In this document: piece by piece, positions 23,769 to 37,246 of the stretch
Layout: every line of letters starts with the position of its first letter
Position numbering within the stretch: position 1 is the first letter of the stretch
DNA from: Clitopilus passeckerianus
Lineage: Eukaryota; Basidiomycota; Agaricomycetes; Agaricales; Entolomataceae
Assembly: GCA_944990035.1 (NCBI GenBank)
Contig: CALYLX010000090.1
Coordinates: forward strand, 1-64,000
DNA: 64,000 nt
Direction: 5' to 3'
Notes under the pieces: model-generated
The model's input: only the letters and a program-made list of their open reading frames with translations
The model's database searches: none
Told to the model about the DNA's origin: nothing
Position numbers and translations under genes: made by a program

Positions 23769-25702
23769 TTTCTTTTCTTGGAACACTCTAATACCCTACT
23801 CGCATCGTTACCACCCCCTATCACGGACACTTCAATCCCTTGTTGCATTACTTTCTCGTTTTCTTTTGGGTTGTGGGCTTGCCTTCGATGGACTCTTATA
23901 GACATGGACTGACCTATATTAAGCAGCTAGTCTTCTGCTCTGCGCTTATATTTACCTTTACACGACTGCATTGTACTTCTACTACATCAACAAAATTCGA
24001 CTCTTTCGTCTTATCTGACATCACCATGTGCCAACGCCGTTCATTTCACAAAACCACTCTGGATCGCGGTTATAGTCTACTCAATCTCCGGTGGCGCCAG
24101 AGATATCAGGAGCCTCTCCTAGTTTGTGCCAAGATGAGAAACTACACTATGTCATTCCAGGCGTTATCTGAAGTTTTGGCTGCGCTTCACGGCCGCCATA
24201 AATAATTAAAAAGGAACAGGTCCATTGAGCAGCTTCCGACCGCGTTAAAGTGTTCGAATTGTATTAATTTTTTTCCCTCACTTGCGTTTCCCTCTTTCAT
24301 TTTGCATTTTCATGTCTTTTACTCAGGACAAAACGGTGACATATGACAGATGCTGGGTGATAGATCTGTGGAGTTCGTTATCACTCCATGTCCGTAAAGC
24401 CGAAAGCTCACAAGGCATACCTGCCGTGTCAACAGATGTGAATGAGGGCGAGGCCAGCCAGACACGCTCGTGTTCCTCGTAAACCTCTGATTGGCACGAC
24501 AGTTCAATCAGTGCTTCCAGTCTCGATGCAGACCCAGTCTCCCACCTACAAGATCGAAAGGCTATTCCACGTGTGAAATATATATAGATCATGAATTTCC
24601 CTCTCTGTACTTACATCGCCATCGTCTGTAGCATATTTTTCCCGTATAACGCGGGGTGAATAGAACTTCATCCGTGCTAGATACGTAATAGTTGGCTGTG
24701 AAGTGGTTCGACGGATTTTCACCGCCACATGCCCTGGGCGAGGAGAACACCTGTCTCCATCTCTTGAATTCAATCTAACGAAGGAAATATGCTAGATCTG
24801 CCCCCTGCATGTTTCCTGAAACTGCCCAGTGATCATATTGCGGCACCATGAGGCGGAGAAGTTCCCCGGGACCTTGTAAGAGTGTCATGTTCCTTGGAGC
24901 CGGAGCATTCGGTGGGCGCATAGCCTGACTCTACTTTTTTTCAGTTCCATTCAATCACCTCTTCTTTTTGCCTTCGATTCCGGAGAAAAGGCACTCAAGT
25001 TCCCGCGTTGACAAAACCTCGGAACGACGTGAAAGCAAATGGAAATTCATGAGATAGTCATGAGTTTTAACCCTTCCGCCGATAAATTTGGTGTGTTCAT
25101 GCGCGTTGTGATGGCAAAAAGAACCGTCTTTTTGAATTTCCAAGTGAAGGAGATTCGTGCCGGACTTGTTAGTGGAGTTAACATGCCCGCAAGGTTCGAG
25201 AACTGGGGTTGATCTGACCTAATCTCCAGTACGTGGGAGATATGGCGTGAAGAGCGGTCAATTTAACGAGAACGTGCGTCGCCATCCAGTAATTTGCCTT
25301 GTAATGGGTGCTGAGCGATGGGAAGTTTCTGACGGATGGGAAGACAAGTTCATCACAGCATGCATCAGAAGACGGGATCGACTGTATCCCGTCGTGTTAT
25401 CATTGGTTGATCTAACCTTCAACAGCTCTGAAGACCGTATAGGTGGCGCGGAGATCTACACTAAGAGTTTACGAGCGACGTCCTCCCAGATAGCTACAGG
25501 GTTGTTGACGCTAGGAAACGGCACGGAATCAAATGTGAGTAGTGATGTTCAAGCTAACCTCTATCTGAGACTCACGTGGCTGCCGTAAGAGGGAGATTGA
25601 CATCAGCCGGGTGATTTTGCCACTCTGCATACGTGGAAAGGAATAGATGAATCAGTTCCCACTTTCATAACTGGTGGCAGAGGCACCACAATTGATCAAC
25701 GC
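23769..25702. other. Intergenic region, about 1.9 kb
   Basis: No supportable gene. Open frames at 23840-24205 (+) and 25247-25588 (+) are short, lack motifs and have no consistent splice extension. No inverted-repeat element was recognised. Confidence 0.4.
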
Positions 25703-28525
25703 TTATTTCATACCTTCTGGCTGATCAGGCTTGTCAATGCCGAAGCCCAACCTCCAAGTGATACCTTGAACACCGTTGGCGAGCCTGCAAAAGGAGAACG
25801 AAAACCGTTGTGTTAGCATGACCACCGGCTGGAACTTGATCATCGGGAACCAAAGGAGATGAAAAAAGCGTCGCCGGACAAAGCCGGCGTCACCATCAGC
25901 CAAAACGACGTGGAAAGAGGGGATGAAGGTGAAAAAATGCGTTCGGTACCAGACTTACAGATCAGGTGGAGCGAGGGTGTTGTTTTTGAGATGTGCGGTC
26001 TGTCACCACATCAGTAAATCCTTCACGAGGCAGGATTTGAGGGTACATACCTTGACCTCCGAATCCATGGTGGCGAAGTCGGTTGATTGACCTCCGACAG
26101 TGCCACAGTACTGCTGAGGCACCCCCTTCTTTCCACCGACAACAACTGTCCTCACACCCTCATGCTTGGCCATCGTGATCTGAAGTCATTTATCGGCATC
26201 AGTGGCAGTTTCTTTCGATCTTTCGAAGCAAAACATACGCTAAACAGAGAGCAGGAGCTGGCACACCTAGAATAAGCGGTTATATCAGATGATCGTCTTT
26301 CCTCTTGAGGATTTGCAATTTCACCAACCTGCCATTATTAATGATTACCACCTTCTTAGGGTCGAACAATCCAGTGTCAGGAATATTGTCCGGGAAAGAT
26401 TCTGGTTGACACTCTTGACCGAGCCTGATATAGAATTAAGCAAATTCGCTCGCGTCGATCTCGCCACACGTACCGTTGACTGAAGGCGTCGCGGTGCCCG
26501 TTGATGACCTTCGGAACGGGAGGCTGCAGCCAGTCGTCGGTGGAGTTAAAGAATTGGTTATTAGCGTTTCTCCAATTAACCGGGTTGTACAAAAGCAGAA
26601 CATTGGGATCGAGGTCGGGATTTGAGATGACCTGCTTGACAATGAGCTGGGCAAGAGGTCCAGCCCTGGCTTCGGTCTCCAGGCCGGCATTAGGAACGGT
26701 GGTCGATTTCGGTCCGATGATCTGGATAAATGCACATTGAGTGGCTATACATTGGTTTCGTGTAGAATGGACCGACGATGCGATGGAGCCACTATAATTC
26801 GAGGGTCAGTATGGGCGAAAATCACTCAAATGATTGCATGACGTACGTGAGCTGCGCAAATGAAGCCCCCCCCATTGTTCGTCTGCGAGTGGAGTTAGAC
26901 GAGGAGTGACCGAGAAAAAATGCACTGATACTTACCACATCCACGATGAGCTGGGTGGCTCCTTTCGCTTTTAAGGAAACCAAGCCTTTCAACAAACCGT
27001 TGAGGAAGTCCTCATAGCTGGCATCAGAGAAACTGCCAAGCGCGAGCACACCGGTTTTTCCGTCCTTGAGTACATAGAACTGGGCCGCAGCGCGACTTCC
27101 GTCAACAGCGGGGAGGGTTGGCGAAAGTTCAGGGGGCAGAACCACATTAGATAGAGGAGTGGTATCCAAGATGACGTTCAAAGGATGTTTCTTCTCGGTC
27201 TGAACGGAAACTGGAGTGCTTTGCTGATATTTCGCAGCGGGGCGATCAGTAGTGGCGGGTGGTGGGGAGTCATTGTAATCGATGCCATTCGTTCCGCTGA
27301 CCGCCTTGCAGTTGTTGGCAAGGTAGGAGTTGACGTCCGTGAATGCCTTGATTGCTCCAATTCTCGAGCGGTACGGGAGCTAGAAATAACATCTGAGTTT
27401 GTGGTACCATCGAGTAGGTTGGATGCACTAACCGTAATGGTCTCGAGCTTGGTGCTGTTCACCTTCTGGATCAAAAGCTTGACGTCATCATCCAAGGGCA
27501 GAGCTTGCTGAGCGAAGTTGCCCAAGAGGTATGTCCACCCGGTTGCGGCGGTCTGGTAGCTGGAGAAGAACCTATTTGCGGCATGTCAGCCCTTTGAACA
27601 TGAGAGGAAAGAACTGCAAAGTCCCGTACGTGTTCTGGCGAGTTCCAAAGGCTTGGTAGCTTCCGGTGATCTGGGCATTTGCATCCACAGCAAGGAAAGG
27701 TGGCAGGTTGTTGATTAGCAGAACCTTTGCACCCGAGAGCTGGTGGCGGAAAGGTTGAGTAACAGCCACTTAGCACGAAAGGAAGCTCTTACGGAAGCTA
27801 ACTGGCCCTTAGTAGCATTTTGCCAGACTTCAATCTGATCAGGGAATTCGGCAGAGGCAACCTTGAAGGCTTCAGGGGCAATGTAAACGTTTTGCGAGCC
27901 ACTCTTGTCGGTAAGCAGAGTCAAAGGGATTGGCAGGTAGTTAATAAATGCAGCTGGTAGAGGTTATTCAGAGGGAGGTTCTCCACTTTCTAAAAGCACA
28001 TACAATCCTAGGAATCCAGTCAAAAAATCAAGCGAAAGTAGATACTGAATGACAACATACGAAGCAACGGTTGATCCAAACGCAATGACCATCGTTCAAG
28101 CGTTTAAAGGTCCGAGATAGATCAACGTGGAAGTCGTAATCGGAGCCATAGTTCGTGGAACTAATTCTCGCGATGTCATAATAGAGGTTTTCGTGCACAT
28201 CTAAGGTATAAGGTGCCGGAGCAAGGATTTGGTAGTTAACCGAGGTATGGAAAGCAATGGTCTTGTTGACAACCTCGAGAATCTGGGCAACCGTTAGTAA
28301 GCTCCGGTTGCAACTGTGCTGTGTAATTGGATTCCTTACGTTCGCCTTCAAGGTGGGGTCAACCTTAATTGACTTGTAGCAGGCGCGTACTTCTTTTGGC
28401 GCTACCCATTTCTTTCCAGCTATAACAGCACAAGGATCAGGTGCTCTGGCATCAAGCTCCGCGGATGCGGTAGCGAAGCCAGCGGTAAGCAAAGCCGCTA
28501 GAACCTTGAACTTAGGGGACAACAT
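25703..28525 (-). CDS. Secreted S41-like (tail-specific protease domain) peptidase
   Basis: Read on the minus strand from ATG at 28525. It begins with a signal peptide (MLSPKFKVLAALLTAGFATASA) and then Asp-Pro-Cys at the mature N terminus. An N-terminal domain contains the conserved HVDLSRTFKRLNDGHC, with the exon boundary just after it. The central part gives QLIVDVTNNGGGFICAAH, joined across an intron near 26930; this matches the NGGG motif of the S41 tail-specific protease fold. The last exons give QYCGTVGGQSTDFATMDSEVK and end PEGMK at 25703. This layout matches the large fungal family of extracellular S41-like proteins. Whether it is an active serine peptidase is unproven, because I did not locate the catalytic Ser/Lys pair with certainty. 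About 14 short introns. Probably wall-associated or secreted. Confidence 0.8.
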
Positions 28526-29080
28526 CGCCGAAGACCAGGGAAAGACACCTGGTGTGAGTTGCTGGGAGCAGCGTGGAGGTATGTCTTCCTGGATGTTCGT
28601 CGGTTATATAACGCAGGACCCATTCATTAGAACCCTGGCACATCTCTGACACTGAGAGCAGAGTGCTTCCATGGGATAAAGAACACATGAAAACAACGCT
28701 GGGAGCCATGTGGTCGTGGGTCGGCAGAGCGACCGAAAATGCTTGGTTGATGCGCTGCTATTGCGCTATCATCCAGAGTAATAGCTCGATTGGAAGCTGT
28801 TGCTCCCCGACATCAGCCATGAAAGGGTACGACCACGCGTTAAATGTTGTACTTTATCGCGTCGCGCCTTTAGAGAGAGTCTTGGCATCTAATTTCTGTC
28901 AAAATCAAGATACTTTGCATGTTGGCGGGAGCTGTTAGGGGTATGATATGATGGACATACTTGGTCTCGTGGTGGTCGTGATCAAAAGAGGCTGTGACCC
29001 GGAACGGTCCTCTGCTGATCCCCGCCAAAGTCTCATCTGGGCGTTAGCCTCGTTTCGCGATAGAGGGAGGCATTTCCACG
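28526..29080. promoter_or_regulatory. Divergent intergenic region between S41 peptidase and DUS1
   Basis: A 555-bp region between two divergent starts. A TTATATAA at 28604-28611 lies about 80 bp before the peptidase ATG and is a plausible TATA element for it. No element is evident for the housekeeping gene on the other side. Confidence 0.45.
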
Positions 29081-30454
29081 ATGTCGCGGATAACTTGCGG
29101 GGATCTGAAGTACATTGCTGCGCCAATGGTCAAGCAATCCGACTTGCCTTTCAGGACCCTTACTCGGAGATACGGAGCTACTTTAGCGTACACACAAATG
29201 CTTTTGCCAGACAAGCTCCTGAACGATCAAGACTACCTGGAGCACCATCTACGCGACCTGAGCCTTGATGCTGCCCTTGGACACCCCGTCGTAGTGCAAC
29301 TATGCGGAGATGATGTCGAAACAATTGTCCAGGCTGGCAGAAAATTGCAGAATTATTGTGATGGCGTCGGTGAGCTCATGTTCAACCTGTCAGTTCTCGG
29401 AATCTAACGGAAGTAAAAAGTATAATAGACCTGAATTTGGGATGTCCTCAGGAAGCGGCGAGAGACGGTCATTATGGAGCATATCTCCTGGGACAAAAGG
29501 ATTGGCCCTTGGTTGAGACGCTAGGTACACTAGTTTCGCTATCGACCGGCGTTTGCTGATGCAACCTTGTGGACAGTCTCTGGGATGGCCAACTCTTTTA
29601 CGGTTCCGGTCTCAACGAAGATTAGACTATGTCAGCCAGTGGCAAAGACGGTTGAATTTGCTCAAAGAATGGAGGCATCGGGGTCCTCATGGCTCACCTT
29701 ACATGCTCGCACTGTATCGGCCCGTCGTCGCCGCCAGGGCGCTGCAGATCTGAACGAGGTCAAGCGCCTCAAAAGTGCTCTGAGCGTTCCTGTCATCAGC
29801 AATGGAAATGTCCGTATCTGGGATGACATACAAAGAAATCTGGAATACACTGGTGCCGACGGCGCGATGGTCGGTGAGACCCTTTTGGGCAACCCTTCGT
29901 ATGTCTAACTCTTAAATGTCGATATGCAATCTTGGACACTTTCAGCTAAACGGAGACCCTAGCATTTTCTCAAATACAATACCGGATCCGGTCGATATAT
30001 CCCTAGAATACCTCTCCCTTTGTCAAGATTTCCCTGAGACCGCCACCATTTCGATCATACAGACGCACATTCGGCACTTCATTGAATTCCAGTGGTAAGT
30101 TTTAGACTTCACACATGAATGGGATCTTCCTGTCATTCCGTCCAAGCTTTCTCACTGACTGATGCATCAAAATTTCTCAATAGTGCTCGTCAACCGTGGT
30201 ACCACGAATTCCGGGCCGCTCTGAGCGAAACAAAATCGATAGGTGAGATAGAAAACTTGGTTCAAATCAAGGTTCAGAGGTGGCGAGGACGAAACCCACA
30301 AGGTCCGGGTTGCGGAATTGAGAGTGACGTCCATCGTGGTGCACACGATTCCGTTCACGGAGAAGATGATGAAGGTTCTTGCAAGCAGGACAAAGATGGC
30401 AGTAGCATCTTTGTCGGCGATGACGATATTCATCTCTCTAGAATGTTCGGATGA
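29081..30454 (+). CDS. DUS1: tRNA-dihydrouridine synthase, Dus1-like
   Basis: A flavoenzyme that reduces uridine to dihydrouridine in the D-loop of tRNA. The start at 29081 places the family N-terminal motif AAPMVKQSDLPFR shortly after the Met. Splicing out 29387-29429 or so gives DLNLGCPQEAARDGHYGAYLL, containing the catalytic Cys of LNLGCPQ. Further segments are VPVSTKIRL, ISNGNVRIWDD and TGADGAMVGETLLGNPS. The C-terminal helical domain follows, with the segment DPVDISLEYLSLCQDF. A last exon from about 30183 (ARQPWYHEFRAAL) runs to TGA at 30452-30454. The substrate-loop stretch HARTVSARRRRQGAAD is more Arg-rich than usual. Five exons, no frame break. Assignment to Dus1 (U16/U17) rather than another Dus is by overall resemblance. 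Confidence 0.88.
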
Positions 30455-31130
30455 CCCTCGGCCTTGCCTTTACATACGTGTCACTGTTAGAGTTATAGCA
30501 CAATCAGACGCCCATAGTCGTCATCGACTCCGACTTCTCCAAGCTTCTCCAGTTTCTCCAGGAAGTTTCGTTCCGGGGACTTGTTTGAATATGAAAAGCC
30601 CCCGCGGCGAAGCATGTTTCGGCAGAATACTCCGCAATCGCAAGGGCGTTTGTTCGTCGCGATGGGGTCTTGGTTGCACACAGATAGGTGGTACCCGGTG
30701 TGTGTAGCAATGTGTGATCTGGGGTGCATATCTACAGCGGAATGAGAGGGAAGGATCTGTGCCAACCCTCAGGGCAATCTCCAGGATATTCTGTTCGCGA
30801 GACTCCATTTGTTTTTCCTTAGAAGGATGCGATCACGTCTATAGAAATAGACGAGCGTGAGGGAGGTCTTCGCCGGACCGGATGCGCCTGACAAGCGAGG
30901 CGACTGAGAGGCACGCTGTTTTGAGGGTTTAAAACCCTTAGCGAACAAGATTGGGGTGCTGAAGGAGAGGCGACTAAAGGCTCCTTGACAGACAAATATT
31001 ACGACTTGATGTCATTCAAGTTGATGGTAGTGTACACGGCAATAATGTTACAGATTGTCTTGCGAGCCTTAGTCCGGGAATTCTACATTGTCAGAACGTC
31101 AACACGCCTGAGTTTCCCGTTTTCTCCTCT
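30455..31130. other. Convergent intergenic region
   Basis: About 675 bp between DUS1 and the F-box gene, which run toward each other. Overlapping short frames at 30493-30808 have no motif. I see nothing supportable. Confidence 0.4.
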
Positions 31131-33604
31131 CTAGTCAAAAGTTCTCACTATCAGATAACACAATTTAATCAAAGCACGAGGCGACCTTACCTTCAGAAGT
31201 AGCAGCCTGCAATCATCCATCATGACGTCGGTGACCTCGAACATTTCTTCGCTCACGACTTCCACATATGGCAAAGAGCTTTTGATGTCAGAAACAAAAA
31301 CACCTTTCACTGGCGTTGTGGATTCCTCAACAACAACACGAGGTTCACGCCAATGCATACGGCCCTTCCCTTTCGACTCATCTTGTCCTGCTCGACGTTC
31401 CTCCTCCAAGGCTTGTCGCTGGACGGCATACGGATTGAAATCTCGGATCCTCAAATACCGTAGCGGAACAGGTTTTTCTGGTTCGTCGTTGCTAAAATCC
31501 GGTGCTTGGCCTAGCAATTGCGGTAACAGATTGACCAGGAGCTCTGGGCTGCTCGACAAAGGCGGAGGTTCGATGGTTTCGGTTTGTACTCCTGGATTGG
31601 CATCTGATGTCGAGCTAGACGTGGCGACTTGAACTTGCCCATTCTGGAGCATCTCAGGCGTCATACCACTTGCAGGCGTCGGATGAGGGGCGAATAGCGT
31701 GGATCTACCTCCAAACAGTTTTTCGGGAGTTACTGTCTCTGCCGTCCTGAGACCATAGATGGAATGCTGCCAATCTGTTGCTAGACTCTCGGGAAACCAA
31801 CGAGTACTAGTCGGACCCCAGATATGCCAAGGGATATCTATGGCTCCTTTCTCACTTGTTGTCTTCCAAGCAGAAGTCCGCCTCGTCTGTGCAGAAGGCA
31901 CGGTTGGGGGAGGAGGTAGCGTAAAGTCGCCTGTGGACGCCTGCGGTGGATGGGGAATAATGGATGGGGCTGGAGCTGAGGTCATCTCGGAAGGTGCTGA
32001 AGGTGCAACTGGGAAGTTCATCATGTCGCTAAGTACGGATAACGAAGGAGGTGGCGAAGACGCTTCTGAGCCATTTTCTGGTCTTGTACTCCAATCATCC
32101 GATTCGTCCTCGTCTATTACTGTTGGTTCAGGCACTTGTGGAGCCTCAATGGTGTTATTTTCGATGATAGAGATGATTGGTCTTCGTGACGCATATCTAG
32201 GATAGGGGCGGGGAATCAAGGTCGGCCTTTTGTACCACGCTTCAGGTGGATGGAGGAGGGTGTTCAAATTGACGAAAAATACAAAACAGTGGACACGGTT
32301 GTTTCGGTCTTCGATAGTAGGGTTGAAGATATAGAGACAGCATGCATGTATGCGCTCGTCTGGTTTCGGATAATACATTTGTTGGCCGAATTGGTGGTCT
32401 GAATCCGAGTTTGAGTCGGTAGTGGGTAATGGTACAGTGCCTGGAGAAGGATTGCTGCTCATGGTGATATACCAGTACATGTATCCTGCTGCCAATGGTG
32501 GGAAGGTGTAGCTGGCATAGCAATCGGGAGGCACTTGCGGATTGATTGGATTTTGAAATTTGTATACCTCGAAGGTCCCTGACGGGCGAACGAGGAGAAA
32601 TGCGTCTTTTGACAAGAAGGAGAAATCATCGATGCCGGCGCTGCGTGATAACTTGCACTAAGGAAGTACACGATCAGCAACAGTAAACTCGGTGCCAAAT
32701 GAACACCTTACAGAGATTGAAGGATTATTCAACCAATCCCAGATTTCAAGATGTGCAGCTTGGTTATCGTTGATCTCTTTTATTAATAGGGCAACCATGG
32801 CCCCTGACACTTGCACCCTGACAGCAGCGATATGGTCGGTGGCGACATAATTGGCTGGTTTATTGAGGCAGGGAAGGGTGGTGAGGGTAGCTTTTGGATG
32901 AGGTTCGTTCGTCTTCAACGATCTCAGATGAAGTTCATAGACATATTTTGACCTGCAAAGTATAGCATATTAGCCGCAGAGCCTTTTGAGTTAAACATGG
33001 TTATGCGTACTCAGCAGACGCATGGGCTACCAAGACCAGTAAATCTTGCGCGGGATCCATGGTGAAATCAACGATGGTGATGTCAAGCATAGGATGAGTC
33101 CATGTTTGAAGTTCAGGGGGGTCATTGCCAGGAAAAGGTGTTTTGTTCGTCGGAAGCTCTAAGAAGGAGATGGAGCCAGTGACCCTGCGATCTTCATCCT
33201 CCCGACCGTTTCCGTAGAGGCCGCCCACAAACTCATATACCGAACCAGTCGGTGGCAGCTTCAGATTATACCGTCCCTTCCAAGATAATGTTTTCCATGC
33301 GTGCTCTCGTTCTCTTATGGCCTTGAGTCTAGAGAGATAAGATATCTTATTTGACTGCGGTAGAACTGGGACCATGCGGTGCTTCGCAAGCTCGATTCGG
33401 TACAGCAACTGCGAAGATGTCATGACGACTTTCTGCAGATGTTTTGAGACCTGAAACAAATGCGTAAGATAGTAAAGGCAGCGGCCAGTAGATATCAATG
33501 CTTACTGGTATGCATCCGACGAGTTCGTTGACTTGTAAATAGCTCAAGATACAACATAGAATCTCCACCGGAAGGCTGAGAAGCTGTATCGGTTTCCAGT
33601 GCAT
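31131..33604 (-). CDS. F-box domain protein with long acidic/Pro-rich C-terminal part
   Basis: Read on the minus strand. The start at 33604 gives an F-box (LLSLPVEILCCILSYLQVNELVGC, here residues about 8-31) that continues after an intron as VSKHLQKVVMTS. In Skp1-Cullin-F-box ubiquitin ligases such a domain binds Skp1. The remainder has beta-rich segments resembling a propeller-type substrate domain. A long Pro/Ser/Thr-rich acidic stretch (about 31.7-32.1 kb) is probably disordered. The main 3' exon is open for 494 codons. The end is uncertain: the frame stops at 31131, but a splice (donor after CTGAAG near 31194) could stop at about 31147. An upstream Met at 33658 is possible. It is divergent with the golgin gene 245 bp away. 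Substrate unknown. Confidence 0.78.
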
Positions 33605-33849
33605 GACGAGGAGTGACGAAGGCGAAGAAAAATGCAATAGCAAGTCCCAAGTTTGCAACCTTTAAATTGCTATTGAATCTTCTGTCCTTGAAGAATACAA
33701 GGACTGGTCTTGTAGTCGAAGCGGTTGTCGTCCAAAAGAAGGTCCTGCGATTGAAATGGCCTCGCTTTCACACGTGATGCGCCTTGATCAAGGCCATCCT
33801 TTGGCTTGCCACAAGTTACAGCCACGTCCTCCAGCCACTAATTGACGGG

Positions 33850-35704
33850 ATGGCGTCTAATGATGAAGGAAACGCTCGGTCGTCTCTGGATTCAATCATT
33901 GGCGGAAGAGCCTCTCTAGACAGCGAAAGAAATGCTGCAGGGTCACCCGCTCCTGGAGTGCTGAACGGCTCAAAAGTCAATGGACACGCTGAGGATCCAG
34001 ACGATGCAGACCTTGATCCTGTCACAAGGCTACAACGTGAACTAGAGCGAACTAGGGAAGAGAAAGATGCTCTGGCAACCCAATACCGCAACTTGCTTGC
34101 CAAGCTCAACACGATGCGAACCACTCTGGGAAATAAGCTGAAGCAGGATGCCGTGCGTCGTTCATTCATCTATTTTCGCACTGCAACGCCAAACCTGACT
34201 TTTGGCTAGGAAGAACTCGACAGACAAGAACAGCTAGTTCAACAACTGACAGCGCAAAATGAAGACCTCACTAATACCGTTGAAACTCTCAAGGAGGAAC
34301 TTATAGCATCACACGAAGATGCCGAACGTGCCTCTCGAGAATTAGACACTCTACGAAATCAAGTGCTAGAGGAGAACGCACAAGAGGCCTCACTACGCGA
34401 GCGAGAGCTACTTGAAGCCCAAACGGAGCTTGAGCGAGTAAGGATGGAGCGAGAAGAATGGGAACGCACTGCCCTACAAGAAAAGGCTCTCGGAGAGGAT
34501 CTAAATTCCTCATTGGATGCCATAAAACGAGAGTTGGATCTAGAAAGGGCCGCCAGGGACCAGGAGCTTGAACTTCTAGAAGAGGAAAGGGCGAAGGTCA
34601 ACAATCTCCAGTCTGTACTCTCAGACTTTGAAACGAGTATGTTCCTATCGAGGACTCCACCAAATGCACCATTGACTGGTCTTGTAGCAAGGGAACGTGA
34701 AAAAACCCAGATGGTCAAAGAATATGAGGGCAAGCTCATGGATACCACCCAATTACTGGCAGAATTCAAGAGTAGGGCACTTTCTGCTGAGGTGAGGCTG
34801 CACTCCTTTACTTTCTTTCCTTTTCGGCATACTCAATTTCCTTATAATATAGGCCGAACTTGAAGACTCCCGATCAGCAGTAGAACGGGCTCATACGTTT
34901 GAGAAGCAGGTTAAAGAGAAGGATCTACTTATAGGGAAACTACGACACGAAGGTTAGTGATTACCAGTGGTCGAGTTTTCGTTTGTTCTTACGTTCCATT
35001 GCTCTCACTCCGTTCAGCTGTCATTATCAACGAACATCTCATAGAAGCTCTTCGCCGACTTAAGCGTACTACCTCAGACACCAACGTCGACAGGCGGCTC
35101 GTCACCAACGTTCTCCTCTCCTTCCTCAACACACCGCGAGCAGACTCCAAACGATTCGAGATGCTTTCTCTTCTGTCCTCAATTCTATCGTGGTCAGATG
35201 TTGAACGCGAAAAAGCTGGCCTACAACGCGGTGGCGGCGGAACACATTTGAACGTATCACCATCCGGAAGTGCGCAAAGTTCGTCGTTCTGGGGCCGTTC
35301 AATGAGTGTATCTTCAGCTGGCCATGGCAGTGCGAAGAGTGTTGATCTTGAAAAGACGGACGAAACAGAGGTACGAGTTCGTCCTCTCGAAAAAACCTTC
35401 AAAACTAATTGCAATCCTTTTGTAGTCATTCTCGCGCCTCTGGGTTGAATTCCTTATGACTGAAGCTGCAGCCGGAGAAACGCCTCCCAATGAACCAGGA
35501 CAGAGGAATAATTCTCTGCCTGGCACACCTACAGGCGCTCATCATCCAATTGGCCTTAGCCCGTCAGGTTCAAATGCCTTCAAAGGCACTAGGAGACTGG
35601 GGTCGTTTAGCACCCAGTCCGGTGGCGCGATGGCTAGTTCGCCCAATTTGCTTCTTAGCATGCCACCGAATAATAGGAATGGTAAAGAGAAGAAGATTTC
35701 GTGA
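33850..35704 (+). CDS. RUD3: Rud3/GMAP210-like golgin with GRAB domain
   Basis: A Golgi matrix coiled-coil protein that tethers vesicles at the cis-Golgi. Six exons (33850-34152, 34210-34636, 34688-34791, 34853-34952, 35018-35370, 35426-35704) join to an exact 521-codon frame. An acidic, Ser-rich head (about 65 residues) is followed by about 240 residues of uninterrupted Glu/Lys/Arg/Leu heptad-type coiled coil. The conserved GRAB-type segment then appears: INEHLIEALRRLKR, NVDRRLVTNVLLSFLNTPR, KRFEMLSLLSSILSW. In the family this segment binds the small GTPase Arf1. The tail is Ser/Gly/Pro-rich. The GRAB block is the strongest evidence; the coiled coil alone would not be enough. Confidence 0.88.
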
Positions 35705-36027
35705 ACAGGAGAGTTGGTTGTGCCGGGGTTTGGTTATTCAATGGACTTTTCATGGGCTATGCTGTTATATCGTTTTCCCCCAAGATTTTCATCATGTTTT
35801 TGCTACTAGTTTTTCTGACCATGACATTTGGAATAATAAGCATCAAGTAACTTTTTATATGCATGGCGTTAAGATGCTGGGGGAATCAGGCGCACATACT
35901 AGACGAAAGTCGAACCGTCTGGGAAGGCTTGGTAGGTATTAAGTCTACGCATGTCCAGCTACAACATCGAGAATGGCCAATGGATATACTGCCGCTATCC
36001 GTAAAATTGCTATGAGTTGCGTGTCAT
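35705..36027. other. Convergent 3' intergenic region
   Basis: About 320 bp between the ends of the golgin gene and RPC31. Nothing beyond 3' flanks is seen. Confidence 0.5.
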
Positions 36028-36926
36028 TCAATCATAGTCCCCTGCAAAACACATGAGTAGGGCCTGGAATTGCGTTGAACAAGATGTCGCTCACCTCCGC
36101 CGCCGCCATCATCACCACCACCATCTCCCAGGCCGTCCATATCGTCACCTTCACCATTGTCAAAGTAAGCGTCAGCATAATCATTTTCTTCATCGTCAAC
36201 GTCGTAGTCATCCTCTACTTGGGACCCTGCATCTGAACCCTCGTCTACAGACTTCTCCTACGCGCATATATTGAGGAGAATATTACACGGATTGAGAATG
36301 ACTCACCTCGTCGTCGTCTACGAAGTCGTCCAAGTCCATCCTGGGTTTTGCATTAGTAGATTTTGCGGCTGTCATAGTGTGTTATTAGAGCAGAACAAGA
36401 CTCTGAGCAGACCCATGCGTACATTTTCTCTTCTTCTTGGGGTTGAAGTAACTATCAAAGATTACTGGAGGGAAGAAAGCCTCATTGAGGTCAGATTTCT
36501 TGAGCGTAGGTTGGGATGTCACAGAAGGACGGTATTTATCAGAATACCGTGGTAGCTCTAAAGCTCCATTAGATTTGGCAACAAAAGTTCTGACTGCCAT
36601 GCTCACCATCTGTTTTGGTTCTCTCGACGATATAGTAGGCTGATTTTCTCAGCCTCTTCTCAATACCAAGCTGATATTCAGCGATACGAGCCTCATCGGA
36701 GGTTGGCTCTGTGAAAACAGGAAGCTGCCTTGGCTATAGTAGAATTGGATCAACCAGGTAGATACGACGAATAAAATAGATGCCTACACACTGGGTACAT
36801 AGCAGTCGCCTCCCTTGACATATTTTGGATGTCGGTGAAACTCAAGCCCATTGGCGGCAAGGTAGAACTCCCGCCAAAACTACCCCTTCCCCCTCCTCTC
36901 CCTCCACCACGGCCACCTCTAGACAT
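36028..36926 (-). CDS. RPC31: RNA polymerase III subunit Rpc31-like (C31/RPC7)
   Basis: A subunit of the Pol III-specific Rpc31-Rpc34-Rpc82 subcomplex that acts in transcription initiation. Minus strand from ATG at 36926. The N terminus is a Gly/Arg-rich RGG stretch, then LPPMGLSFTDIQ. An exon follows giving RQLPVFTEPTSDEARIAEYQ and RLRKSAYYIVER. Next comes LPRYSDKYRP, a Lys-rich KKKRK, then DLDDFVDDDE. A strongly acidic tail ends GGGGDYD after a short final exon (stop 36028-36030). Acidic C terminus, central YSDKY segment and length all fit the Rpc31 family. Six exons are called. It is divergent with YRA1 over 320 bp. Confidence 0.85.
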
Positions 36927-37246
36927 CTCGGAGGCTACTCAGAGTGCTTATCAACGTTGAAATGAAATTTTGAACGAAGCAGCCGTTGTTGAGAGCAGGA
37001 TATCGATTCAAACTCGGTCACATCCCCAATCGGAGAATTTTGCCTCATCTCGACTTGGAAATCAACCGGTTATTTGCCCGCCATCACGGAATTGAAGCTC
37101 CGAACAAGACTTGAAGCTGTGACAAAGCTGTTCCACAACTCGTTCGTCCCTTTGTTGTCAACCCCCACCATCTCTTTTTCTTTCCTTCAGACTCCAGTCC
37201 GGAGCATTTATTCATCTTTTTTCACGACTAAAAAACTTTTCACGCC
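36927..37246. promoter_or_regulatory. Bidirectional promoter between RPC31 and YRA1
   Basis: 320 bp separate two divergent housekeeping starts, both acting in RNA biology. No TATA element is obvious. Pyrimidine-rich stretches precede the YRA1 ATG, as is common in fungal core promoters. Confidence 0.45.
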